Assembly: GCA_903827345.1 (NCBI GenBank)
Contig: CAIKID010000250.1
Location: 1 to 20,383 of the forward strand
DNA length: 20,383 bases
From: an uncultured Actinomycetes bacterium
GTDB lineage: Bacteria > Actinomycetota > Actinomycetes > Nanopelagicales > Nanopelagicaceae
Direction of reading: 5' to 3'
Shown here: positions 1 through 7,485 of the stretch, in pieces
How the letters are laid out: each line of letters opens with the position of its first letter
How positions within the stretch are numbered: the stretch's first letter is position 1
The notes under the pieces: generated by a model
Told to the model about the DNA's origin: nothing
Databases searched by the model: none
The model's input: only the letters and a program-made list of their open reading frames with translations
Made by a program: the position numbers and the translations under genes

Positions 1-693
1 ACGTTCCGCAACACCCTTGCCGCAATAACCAAAACCACATACAACAAAAGTTGAACCAGCGATCAAACTGTTTGTGGCACGGAAGAGCGCGTCGAGTGAG
101 GATTGACCAGTACCAAATCGGTTATCAAACATATGTTTTGTGTCGGTGTCGTTGACAGCAATCATCGGAAACTTGAGAGCGCCATCTTTACTCATCTGAC
201 GAAGACGAATGACTCCTGTTGTGGTTTCTTCACACCCACCCATGATCCCGGGAAGCAATTCCGTGCGAGTGGTATGAACTGTGTTGACGAGATCGCAACC
301 GTCATCAAAAACTAGATTTGGTTGAATATCGAGTGCGGAATTGAGGTCGGCGTAATAACCTTCACGATCTACACCATGGTGTGCGAAGACATTAATACCG
401 TACTCGTGCACAAGCGCTGCTGCGGTGTCATCTTGCGGCGAAAGTGGATTTGAAGCACAGAGTGAAAGTTCTGCTCCTCCAGCCTTAAGAGCGCGCATAA
501 GGTTTGCAGTTTCGGTGGTCACATGCATGCATGCGGCGATACGAATTCCGGTAAATGGCTTCTCCGACTCGAAGCGAGCTTTGATCTGAGCCAGTACCGG
601 CATGTTCCGTTCCGCCCACTCGATCCGCTTCTTTCCTTCGGCCGCCAACGCCGCATTTGCAATATTGTGGCCTACCGATGTTTTAACTGACAC
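1..693 (-). CDS. ahcY: Adenosylhomocysteinase (S-adenosylhomocysteine hydrolase), N-terminal part, cut by window edge
   Basis: NAD-dependent cytosolic enzyme that splits S-adenosylhomocysteine into adenosine and homocysteine, relieving product inhibition of methyltransferases. I translated 231 codons by hand from a GTG at 693 to the window edge, where the gene continues. Visible family motifs are DDGCDLVNTVH (catalytic Asp region), EETTTGVIRLRQM (catalytic Glu), LKFPMIAVND (catalytic Lys and Asp) and the start of the NAD Rossmann loop, GFGYCGKG. The GTG start is supported by AAGGAG at 699-704, 5 nt upstream. The segment between the substrate motif and DDGCD is short and lacks the insert of the roughly 490-residue Mycobacterium and Streptomyces enzymes; wording such as SNPLSPQDD and FGTGQSS recalls the shorter archaeal/Thermotoga-type enzyme. 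It follows phosphomannomutase by 79 nt on the same strand, the same neighbourhood as sahH in mycobacteria. Confidence 0.95.
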   Translation of the reverse strand, partial: MSVKTSVGHNIANAALAAEGKKRIEWAERNMPVLAQIKARFESEKPFTGIRIAACMHVTTETANLMRALKAGGAELSLCASNPLSPQDDTAAALVHEYGINVFAHHGVDREGYYADLNSALDIQPNLVFDDGCDLVNTVHTTRTELLPGIMGGCEETTTGVIRLRQMSKDGALKFPMIAVNDTDTKHMFDNRFGTGQSSLDALFRATNSLIAGSTFVVCGFGYCGKGVAER

Positions 694-709
694 AAGAGCT
701 CCTTCGAGA

Positions 710-735
710 GTTCATGAACATGTCACATACATGTC
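710..735. promoter_or_regulatory. Cluster of short palindromes upstream of ahcY
   Basis: The leader between phosphomannomutase and ahcY holds the 10-bp palindrome GTTCATGAAC (710-719) and two copies of palindromic ACATGT at 718-723 and 729-734, exactly 11 bp apart, which is about one helical turn. On the coding strand this reads GACATGT repeated twice just before the ahcY Shine-Dalgarno. Such spacing would suit a dimeric repressor, but no regulator is known to me for this sequence, and chance is possible in a short AT-richer leader. Confidence 0.3.
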
Positions 736-772
736 TAATAATCTGGTGGACGGTTGTCCGTAGGGCTAAAGA

Positions 773-2140
773 TTACCCGATGAGGCCCAGTACCTGCTCT
801 TTCACCTGAACCATCTGCTCCGGGGAGTTCGCCTCGACATTAAGGCGGAGCAAAGGTTCGGTATTTGATGGGCGCACGTTGAACCACCAATCTGGACCTT
901 TCACCGTCACCCCATCGAGCTCGTCAATTTCATAATCTGCCTGAAAGGAAGCCTTGATGAATTCAACGCTGGCGGCCGGATCTTCGACGATGGTATTGAT
1001 TTCGCCACTGGAAAAGTATCGATTGAGGGGGGCTAGCAGGCTAGAAAGGGGCTCTACACCGTGCGAAAGTTCAGCGATCGCAAAGAGGGCCGCGAGAGCA
1101 CCAGAATCGGCCCGCCAGAAATCGCGGAAGTAAAAATGTCCAGAATGTTCTCCACCAAAGACTGCGCCAGTCTCTGCCATCATCTTCTTGATATACGAGT
1201 GCCCTACGCGCGAGCGCAGCGCTGTACCCCCGTGTTCCTGGACTATCTCTGGTACCGCCTGCGATGAGATTAAATTATAAATAACCGAAGAGCCGGGTTT
1301 GCGTTTCAATTCACGGATCGCGATCAAAGCGGTAAGTGCAGAGGGGTTGACGAGATCGCCTTTCTCATCAACCAAGAAGCAACGGTCAGCATCTCCATCA
1401 AAGGCCAATCCGATATCTGCCTTCTCTTTCTTCACCCGCTTTACCAAGTCAACCAAATTCTTAGGATCGATCGGGTTCGCTTCGTGATTAGGAAAATTAC
1501 CATCGAGTTCAAAGTAGAGCGGAATGAGTTCAACATTTAACCGAGCCATTAGCGCCGGCGCGGTGAAACCTGCCATCCCATTTCCTGCATCGACAACAAC
1601 CTTAAGTCGGCGACCGCTGGAGAACTCATCAGCCCTAAATAAACCTAGAAGAAAATTGATATATGCATCGAGAAGTTCTTTCGTACTCGTCTTTCCGATA
1701 GATCCTGGCCGCATTGGAACTCCCTGGGCCATAAGATCTTTAATGCGTAACAACCCTGATTCTGCTCCAATTGGGCGAGCACCAGACTTTGCTAATTTTA
1801 TTCCGTTATATGCAGCGGGATTGTGGCTGGCCGTAAACATCGCTCCCGGAAGGTTGAGCGAACCGGAAGCAAAGTAGAGCATGTCTGTCGACGCTAGGCC
1901 GATGCGGACCGCATCAATACCTTGAGAGTTTAATCCGTCAGCAAATGCTGCTGCGAGATCCTCAGAGGAAGGGCGCATATCCTCCCCAATTACGACCGTA
2001 GCTGGCTCGCGTTCTTCCATAAGAAAGCGCGCAAAGGCTGTACCCAGAACGAAGGTGAAATCAGGAGTTATCTGCTCATCGACGAGGCCTCGAATGTCGT
2101 AAGCCTTGATGACTTTATCTAGCTCTGCACGGGTAAACAT
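773..2140 (-). CDS. manB: Phosphomannomutase (PMM/PGM family)
   Basis: Interconverts mannose-6-phosphate and mannose-1-phosphate (and perhaps the glucose phosphates) in the cytosol, feeding GDP-mannose synthesis. All four alpha-D-phosphohexomutase motifs are present and in order: TASHNP at 103-108 with the phosphorylated Ser105, the metal loop DGDADR at 248-253, the sugar-binding GEHSG at 330-334 and the phosphate-binding RPSNTEP at 423-429. The 455-residue length is normal. The ATG at 2140 has only a weak Shine-Dalgarno, and the gene sits 38 nt after DUF3499, so it is probably translated from a polycistronic message. The whiB/DUF3499 neighbourhood and the GDP-mannose pyrophosphorylase further upstream favour phosphomannomutase over phosphoglucomutase. 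The exact sugar preference cannot be read from the sequence. Confidence 0.95.
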   Translation of the reverse strand: MFTRAELDKVIKAYDIRGLVDEQITPDFTFVLGTAFARFLMEEREPATVVIGEDMRPSSEDLAAAFADGLNSQGIDAVRIGLASTDMLYFASGSLNLPGAMFTASHNPAAYNGIKLAKSGARPIGAESGLLRIKDLMAQGVPMRPGSIGKTSTKELLDAYINFLLGLFRADEFSSGRRLKVVVDAGNGMAGFTAPALMARLNVELIPLYFELDGNFPNHEANPIDPKNLVDLVKRVKKEKADIGLAFDGDADRCFLVDEKGDLVNPSALTALIAIRELKRKPGSSVIYNLISSQAVPEIVQEHGGTALRSRVGHSYIKKMMAETGAVFGGEHSGHFYFRDFWRADSGALAALFAIAELSHGVEPLSSLLAPLNRYFSSGEINTIVEDPAASVEFIKASFQADYEIDELDGVTVKGPDWWFNVRPSNTEPLLRLNVEANSPEQMVQVKEQVLGLIG

Positions 2141-2178
2141 GGCGCAAATCTACTTGAGAAAAAGGCGCTGAAACTAAC

Positions 2179-2544
2179 CTAATTTGAAGGTAGGGCCCGC
2201 AGGTGGCCGCGCCGGCCGAGTTCGGGTTGGGAGGGCGCTGAAGGGGTAGGAGCGCTCTGTTGATTCCCGATCTCTCGCACGGCATTTGCGATGGCCATCA
2301 AATCATCATCGCTAGGTCCTGCAGGATCTGATTCGGGCTCTAACTTAGTGACGCTCCAGCCGTTGGGAAGGGTCAATTTTTCGCTGTGGGATAAGCAGAG
2401 GTCGTACGAATGGGGTTCGGCGTACATGGCAAGTGGCCCCAGAACCGCCTCTGAATCAGCATAAACATAGGTAAGGGTCTTGATCGCCGGCAATGTGCAG
2501 CTAGCGCGCGAACAGGTTCGACTGGATCGGTGTTGTGTTCGCAT
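2179..2544 (-). CDS. DUF3499 family protein
   Basis: A 121-residue protein of the actinobacterial DUF3499 family, recognised from TLTYVYADSEAVLGPLA followed by YAEPHSYDLC. The function of the family is unknown. The conserved N-terminal half carries Cys11, Cys16, Cys50 and His53 in a C-X4-C ... C-X2-H arrangement, with His45 nearby, which suggests a small zinc-binding fold (inference). The C-terminal part from about residue 72 is acidic, then proline- and serine-rich, and looks disordered. It lies between DUF5719 (50 nt away) and phosphomannomutase (38 nt), as commonly seen between whiB2 and pmmA in actinomycetes. No strong Shine-Dalgarno is visible before the ATG. Confidence 0.88.
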   Translation of the reverse strand: MRTQHRSSRTCSRASCTLPAIKTLTYVYADSEAVLGPLAMYAEPHSYDLCLSHSEKLTLPNGWSVTKLEPESDPAGPSDDDLMAIANAVREIGNQQSAPTPSAPSQPELGRRGHLRALPSN

Positions 2545-2594
2545 AATTGAGAGATTAGTGCCTGTTCGCCTAGAAGTGTTGGATTTCGTGCAAC

Positions 2595-3902
2595 CTAGTG
2601 GCGCGCCAAGGTCCGGATATCAGCAATGGGGAGTTGGCCACGTGAGATTAATTGATTAGCCAATAAAGGCAGGTAGTTGAGCCCACCATCGGAATTAGCA
2701 ATAAGTGCCCCTCCAAATAACGCGCTCTTTGTGAGAGGGGTAAATATGACGGTACTTAATGCTCCAGGGGGGCGCCAGTCGGCGGAAGAGTCGCCGGTGA
2801 TCACCGCAGTATTAGCTTTGCCTTTGGAATCAAACCACTGCGCCTTGATTGCAACAGAGTGACCCATGAAGAAGAACTGGGCCGATGCACCCGCCAGATT
2901 GATTTTAAATCTTGAGAGGGGGCTCAGCGCATTTGCCCAAGCGAAGTCCCTCCCTCCTGCTGTTCTTGTTGTGAGAGTCGATGCAAAAATGGGTTGGTCC
3001 GATGTCACTTCGATTCCAAAGGGAGTAGAAAGTGAGATAGAAGGCAGCGGAAGGTCGATGACACGTTGCCGAGCAATCGTGAGCGAATCAAAGCCGACAG
3101 GAGTGATAACTCCTCCACCTGAATAAATAGTCAGATGGACTGTGGCTTTAATATTTCCCGGCACCAAAAATCTCATGGTTGATCTCGCCTTTGTGGCAGA
3201 ACCGTATAGACCGGAGATATAACTCGTTCGCGCCGGGGCCTCAACTGGAGTTACAAAACTCGCACCAAGTTCATTCAATCCATTTTTGCGGTGGTCTAGC
3301 AGGTATGAACTGACCCGACCTGATTCAGTTACGACATGAAGCGCTATGGATTCTTCACCTGGGGCGAGAGTGGAGAGCGGAAGGTCCTTAGCCGAATTCG
3401 CCTTAATCTTGACTGATATTGGGGCGAGCGCCACTTTGGAGCTATAGGGAAAAACTTGAACGAGCGAATCACTCAGACCACTATTGATAATCTCAAGTAC
3501 GCCCTGACTAGTCACTCCAGCAGAGCCGCCGATAAACCACTGATCAATTCCACCAACTTCACAAACCGCATCCGCCGTGCTGGCTCCGGAAATTGATATG
3601 AAAGCGATCTCGGATCCGGGGTTACCACTCACGAAGGTTGGAGCGGTCGACCCGGTGAGGAGTAAAGATTTTTGCACTTTAAGTGCCGTATTTTTACCCG
3701 CGACCGGTCGAGTAGACAAGTTCTTGGCAGGCAGAGAAATTCTCTCCGTCCCGCCACCGATAGCGCCGGGACAGACCACTGCTGGGTAACTTCCGTCGAG
3801 AACAATGCGAGCTCTCGCTTGCGGTATCAAAGTAGATAACGCGACCGCAATTGCAATGAGGAGTGGGGGTCCCAGAGTTGTTATAAAACTCTTTAGTTTC
3901 AT
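2595..3902 (-). CDS. DUF5719 family secreted or membrane-anchored protein
   Basis: A 435-residue protein starting with a short basic stretch (MKLK) and a hydrophobic segment at about residues 10-28 ending in PQARA, which reads as a signal peptide or N-terminal anchor. The rest has no further membrane segment and is rich in beta-forming Ser/Thr/Val/Gly, consistent with repeated extracytoplasmic beta-domains. I assign it to DUF5719 from the position between a large glycosyltransferase and DUF3499 and from the overall character; no enzymatic motif is seen. The start lies 2 nt after the glycosyltransferase stop, so the two are probably translationally coupled and may work together at the cell envelope (inference). 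Confidence 0.8.
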   Translation of the reverse strand: MKLKSFITTLGPPLLIAIAVALSTLIPQARARIVLDGSYPAVVCPGAIGGGTERISLPAKNLSTRPVAGKNTALKVQKSLLLTGSTAPTFVSGNPGSEIAFISISGASTADAVCEVGGIDQWFIGGSAGVTSQGVLEIINSGLSDSLVQVFPYSSKVALAPISVKIKANSAKDLPLSTLAPGEESIALHVVTESGRVSSYLLDHRKNGLNELGASFVTPVEAPARTSYISGLYGSATKARSTMRFLVPGNIKATVHLTIYSGGGVITPVGFDSLTIARQRVIDLPLPSISLSTPFGIEVTSDQPIFASTLTTRTAGGRDFAWANALSPLSRFKINLAGASAQFFFMGHSVAIKAQWFDSKGKANTAVITGDSSADWRPPGALSTVIFTPLTKSALFGGALIANSDGGLNYLPLLANQLISRGQLPIADIRTLARH

Positions 3903-3904
3903 CG

Positions 3905-6900
3905 TTATACCAACTCTTCGAGCGGCACTTGTCGGCGGCGACGTCCAGAAGGAAGCGCCATCACAACGGCAATCAGCAATGTAAGGAGCTCTAATGAAAT
4001 CAAAGCTCGGTGCGCAGTTCCATCAAAAAGGAGTGTGATCTTTCCAGGGGTATCAACGGTAAAAAATGGCAATCCGGAAGCGGTTTGCTGCAATGGATCG
4101 TTCACTCCATTCACAATGAGCCGCCAACTTTGATCATATTGCTCGGCCACTGTGATAGTTCCGTATTTGGCTGCAGATCCCAACGCCCCGATATCTCCAG
4201 CAGGGATCAGGTAATTCTTTCCTGAAGTATCCGTCAACATTATTCGAGGCGAAGCCCCCACGATCCGCCAGACGACTCCAATTGCGGTAGCTGACATTCG
4301 CGTAAATCCACCCACGCCATCGATCACACGAGTCGTTTGGACAGAAACTGGAGCTTTCAAAAAGAGATATTGAATCCCGAACTGACCCAAGACTTTGGCG
4401 GCGGTAACTCCCGAGCCAGATACCAGTTGCCCAACAACCTCGGAAATTTGTGGGGGAACCGAAGTTGCCACATCAGCATCGCCAATGCTCAGCCGATTAC
4501 CGCGCGAAATAAAGAAAGTACTCGCAGCGGAACTCGATGATAGGACTAAAGTTTTTGGCCGCGCCGGCGTTTGAGCTAGCGCGGAGACGAATGCAGGAAC
4601 TACATCGCTCTGATCTGATTGCACCAGGGATGGCGCCTGACCGGTGAGAATCCAACCCGAAACCAGCAAAGCGCTGACGATTGAGAGCACGGTCGCACCA
4701 GCGACCGCCATATGGCGCACGCCGAGATTCCGAAGTTTAAGATTTGGAGTTACCTTCTCAATTGCCATCATCATTGGGGGGATGAGAATGATGGCGATCA
4801 CGATAAAGAGAGAGCCAACAAATACAGAATCGGTAGCACCGTGACCAGCTACGTGAAACTCATTTAACAAGATTGCGATAGCGAGAATAGCTGAACTAAT
4901 GAGTGAACTGCGACGCATGGATCGAATGAAGAAACTAAAGAAGATGAAGAGCGGAATTGGCGCGATTACCCACCATGGAGGAGCGCCTTGCCCGCCCGGA
5001 TTTGTTAAGAGAGTTTGTACGGTGCCCCCATTAGCAAGTGGAATACCAGGTGCCGTTAGAAATTGTGTTGGGTGGATTAGCGCACCGAGTGACCAGGGCA
5101 AGGTGAGAAAAATCATCGTTATTATTACAGCACCGCGCTGGGCAACAGGCTTAAAGGCGGCGTTCTCAATGAGATCGATCCAGCCGGCAGATTTCTCGGA
5201 AATTTCTCGCAATGAAATTACTGCTTTCGCAAATAGCGCGATCTGAAGGAGCAACTCGAGCGCGAGCAACAATGGCGAGAAGGAGGCCACGAGGGTTGTT
5301 AAGAGAGTGAGGGCGAAAATCCGGCGCCAGGAGAGCTCGGCAATGTTGAGCATTTGCGGTTTGAGAAAGATGAATAGCGGCGCTAAAAGATAGAGGACGA
5401 GGATATCGATTCGACCTTGATTGAGTGAACTCCACAGTATCGGGGTGAGGATATAAACGACACCGCCAAAGGTTGATGTGGCTTGAGAGATTCCAATTCG
5501 CCGCAATGCATTCACAAAGATGATAAATGCCAAAGATGGAGTCAAGAGAAATAGCGCCGTAATTAATAGTGAGAGATGGCCCAAGGTTATAAATGACGCG
5601 ATGCCAAGCACGGCTAGCCATGGCGGTGCCGAGGCTGCTGAACCCATACCGACCAAGTGCCAGGCTTGCGCATAGTTGCGGAGTAGATCGCCGCCACCCG
5701 TGGGAATGAAGCCCAAAGCCCCTCCGGAAAGTGATCCAAAGCGCGCGCGAGCGGAGACGATGGAGAGAGCAAGTATTACTACGAGGGCAAGAGAATCGGG
5801 TCTACGCAAAACTCCACGGAATAGTGAGGGGCCAGAGGGTGATAATGAATATTGGTCATCGAACTCATCTGTAATAACTCCAAGATCGGAATATGTTTGA
5901 GGTCCGTTATTTTCCGAGGGTTCTTCGGGTCCTTTTAACTTCTGAGAAATCGTGTTGGTGACTCGATCTACCCCGGCGCGAATCTGACTTCCGCGTGGTG
6001 GGATAAAAACTGAAACTACAGATGGAGTTAACAAACGCTTTTTGCGCCTGGCACGCCGAGCCTTAATGAGATCCGTCGGGTGAATAATCAGCAGGGCAAC
6101 GGCAGCAATTTCATCACCTGCATATCCAGGCAACTTTGCAAGCAAGTCGAAAACCACCCGCAGAAAGCTGGTTCCAAGCAACTGAAAGGTAAGCCAGGGC
6201 AACATCCACCACGACGAGTTTGCCAACATGACATACGCAGCATTTCTGCGATCGAGCAATAAGGGACGATGCAAAAAAGCCTCAGATACATCAACTACGC
6301 GCCGCTCACTGGCCGACGCCTCCGCGTGAAATGCACTCGCCGCCCCAACGCAGATCGCGCTAAAACCAGCCACATGTGCCCGCCAACCTAAATCAACATC
6401 GTCGCGGAAGAGTGCGAGGTTGGGATCTAATCCACCAATCTCTTCGAATGCCGCTCTTCGCACCAACATGCCAGCAGTACTGACTGATAGCACCTCTTTG
6501 ATCTCATCATGTTGGCCCTGATCTTGCTCACGTGGTTCCAGTCCGGTCCATCGCGCACCATTACGTGCAATTGAAATTCCAGCTTCGAGGAGATGGTCAC
6601 GGTCATACCAACCCAATAATTTAGGTCCTGCGATAACTACCTGAGGTCGATCATTGATTGCTTCTAAGAGCAGCGCCAGCGCATCCTTAGCTGGTGCACA
6701 ATCGTCGTGGATTAACCAAATACATTCGTTTACCGCATCTGCCGGATCACGTAATTTTAGAGAGTGTTCGAGAGCGATTTCAATGGCATCTCCATACCCG
6801 ATATCAGGTTCGGCAGCGATGTATGTAATCCCAGCAGCGCGAAGCAACTTGGGTGATGCATCAGTTGATCCCGTATCGACAGCGATGATCCGATTAATTC

Positions 6901-7039
6901 TTCGCGTCTGAGAAGAGAGGGATGAGATAACTTCGGGGAGCCAAGCAGCACCATTGTGCGAAACGATTATTGCGGTAACAAAAAAACGAGATACATCAAC
7001 TTCCGAAGGTATGTGCTCCGTATCTAGATGCGTTGCCAT
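3905..7039 (-). CDS. Large membrane protein with N-terminal GT2 glycosyltransferase domain
   Basis: A 1044-residue fusion. Residues about 20-260 form a GT-A family 2 glycosyltransferase: VTAIIVSHNG nucleotide-sugar strand, AVDTGSTD, a DxD-like HDDCAP at 111-116 and DDVDLGWR at 213-220. Hydrophobic segments begin near 265, and a long multi-pass region runs from about 415 to 800, interrupted by loops. The segment from about 830 to 1010 is soluble and beta-rich, followed by a last membrane helix and a basic tail (SGRRRR), which puts the tail in the cytoplasm. The C-terminal layout recalls GT-C/YfhO-like envelope proteins. It probably transfers a sugar to a lipid- or wall-linked acceptor at the cytoplasmic membrane; donor and acceptor are unknown. 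It lies 33 nt after whiB with a weak Shine-Dalgarno, and 2 nt before DUF5719. Confidence 0.88.
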   Translation of the reverse strand: MATHLDTEHIPSEVDVSRFFVTAIIVSHNGAAWLPEVISSLSSQTRRINRIIAVDTGSTDASPKLLRAAGITYIAAEPDIGYGDAIEIALEHSLKLRDPADAVNECIWLIHDDCAPAKDALALLLEAINDRPQVVIAGPKLLGWYDRDHLLEAGISIARNGARWTGLEPREQDQGQHDEIKEVLSVSTAGMLVRRAAFEEIGGLDPNLALFRDDVDLGWRAHVAGFSAICVGAASAFHAEASASERRVVDVSEAFLHRPLLLDRRNAAYVMLANSSWWMLPWLTFQLLGTSFLRVVFDLLAKLPGYAGDEIAAVALLIIHPTDLIKARRARRKKRLLTPSVVSVFIPPRGSQIRAGVDRVTNTISQKLKGPEEPSENNGPQTYSDLGVITDEFDDQYSLSPSGPSLFRGVLRRPDSLALVVILALSIVSARARFGSLSGGALGFIPTGGGDLLRNYAQAWHLVGMGSAASAPPWLAVLGIASFITLGHLSLLITALFLLTPSLAFIIFVNALRRIGISQATSTFGGVVYILTPILWSSLNQGRIDILVLYLLAPLFIFLKPQMLNIAELSWRRIFALTLLTTLVASFSPLLLALELLLQIALFAKAVISLREISEKSAGWIDLIENAAFKPVAQRGAVIITMIFLTLPWSLGALIHPTQFLTAPGIPLANGGTVQTLLTNPGGQGAPPWWVIAPIPLFIFFSFFIRSMRRSSLISSAILAIAILLNEFHVAGHGATDSVFVGSLFIVIAIILIPPMMMAIEKVTPNLKLRNLGVRHMAVAGATVLSIVSALLVSGWILTGQAPSLVQSDQSDVVPAFVSALAQTPARPKTLVLSSSSAASTFFISRGNRLSIGDADVATSVPPQISEVVGQLVSGSGVTAAKVLGQFGIQYLFLKAPVSVQTTRVIDGVGGFTRMSATAIGVVWRIVGASPRIMLTDTSGKNYLIPAGDIGALGSAAKYGTITVAEQYDQSWRLIVNGVNDPLQQTASGLPFFTVDTPGKITLLFDGTAHRALISLELLTLLIAVVMALPSGRRRRQVPLEELV

Positions 7040-7072
7040 TAGGCGGCACTCGTGAGCGCAACGATAAGCGAA

Positions 7073-7375
7073 TTAAGCAGAACGACGCTTAAGGCGGCGA
7101 CGCTCGCGCTCGGAGAGCCCTCCCCAAATACCAAAGCGCTCATCATGTCCTAGAGCGTATTCCAAGCACTCCGAACGAACATCACAGGAGAGGCAGACTC
7201 GCTTCGCTTCACGCGTAGAGCCACCTTTCTCAGGAAAGAAGGCTTCCGGGTCGGTCTGAGCGCACAGGGCGCGCTCTTGCCAAGAGAGGTCAGGGTTTCC
7301 GTTAGTCGAACCGCCGAGGTTGGTGAGGCCACCCATTCCAAAATCTCCTTGAGCGGCGAGCTGGCGTTCAGACAT
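7073..7375 (-). CDS. whiB: WhiB-family Fe-S transcriptional regulator (WhiB/WhiB2 type)
   Basis: Small iron-sulfur regulator of actinomycete division and development, thought to act with the primary sigma factor. The four cluster ligands are Cys38, Cys61, Cys64 and Cys70; the signature turn GIWGG is at 82-86, followed by the basic DNA-binding tail RRRLKRRS. The stretch ERALCAQTDPEAFFPEKGG is near-identical, from memory, to Streptomyces WhiB and mycobacterial WhiB2, and the downstream genes match that locus. The ATG at 7375 has a GAGGAG about 6 nt upstream. An in-frame ATG at 7336 (codon 14) has an even better site and would give 87 residues, the usual WhiB length, so the first 13 residues may be absent or optional. 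The promoter is described separately. Confidence 0.96.
   Translation of the reverse strand: MSERQLAAQGDFGMGGLTNLGGSTNGNPDLSWQERALCAQTDPEAFFPEKGGSTREAKRVCLSCDVRSECLEYALGHDERFGIWGGLSERERRRLKRRSA
7334..7350 (-). promoter_or_regulatory. Internal ribosome binding site and alternative whiB start
   Basis: A perfect AAGGAG lies at 7345-7350, with an 8-nt spacer before the in-frame ATG at 7336. Starting here gives an 87-residue WhiB whose first conserved Trp falls at residue 19, as I recall for Streptomyces WhiB. This site is inside the coding region if the upstream ATG (7375) is used. Confidence 0.55.
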
Positions 7376-7444
7376 ACATGCTCCTCAAACTTTTCGGTCC
7401 ACCATCAAGGGCTAGACCGGCTGGATGTAAAACGACTTGGGTGA

Positions 7445-7460
7445 ATTACACGCGTGTAAT
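7445..7460. promoter_or_regulatory. Perfect 16-bp palindrome over the whiB -10 element
   Basis: ATTACACGCGTGTAAT reads identically on both strands. Its distal half is the -10 hexamer and the rest lies in the spacer, so a bound dimer would block or remodel the promoter. No T-run follows on either strand, which argues against a terminator. It resembles but does not fit the BldD box as I remember it, because the two half-sites are one base too far apart. The cognate regulator is unknown. Confidence 0.6.
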
Positions 7461-7473
7461 GCCTTTTCGTCAA
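7445..7473 (-). promoter_or_regulatory. Sigma70-like promoter of the whiB operon
   Basis: On the minus strand TTGACG (7468-7473) is followed, after exactly 17 nt, by TGTAAT (7445-7450). Both hexamers differ from the consensus by one base. Transcription would start near 7438 and give a leader of about 60 nt before the ATG at 7375. This is the best promoter match I saw in the window, and it separates whiB from the upstream fdxA-dapC-guanylyltransferase genes. Confidence 0.7.
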
Positions 7474-7485
7474 GTCCAGGAGGGA

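Noticed and set aside
694..772. SAH riboswitch upstream of ahcY
   Set aside because: The 79-nt leader shows no recognisable conserved SAH-riboswitch core or the expected GC-rich pseudoknot; only short palindromes are present.
5166..5621. 151-residue minus-strand reading frame within the glycosyltransferase
   Set aside because: Lies entirely inside the 1044-residue gene in another frame, with Cys/Ser/His-rich composition typical of a shadow frame.
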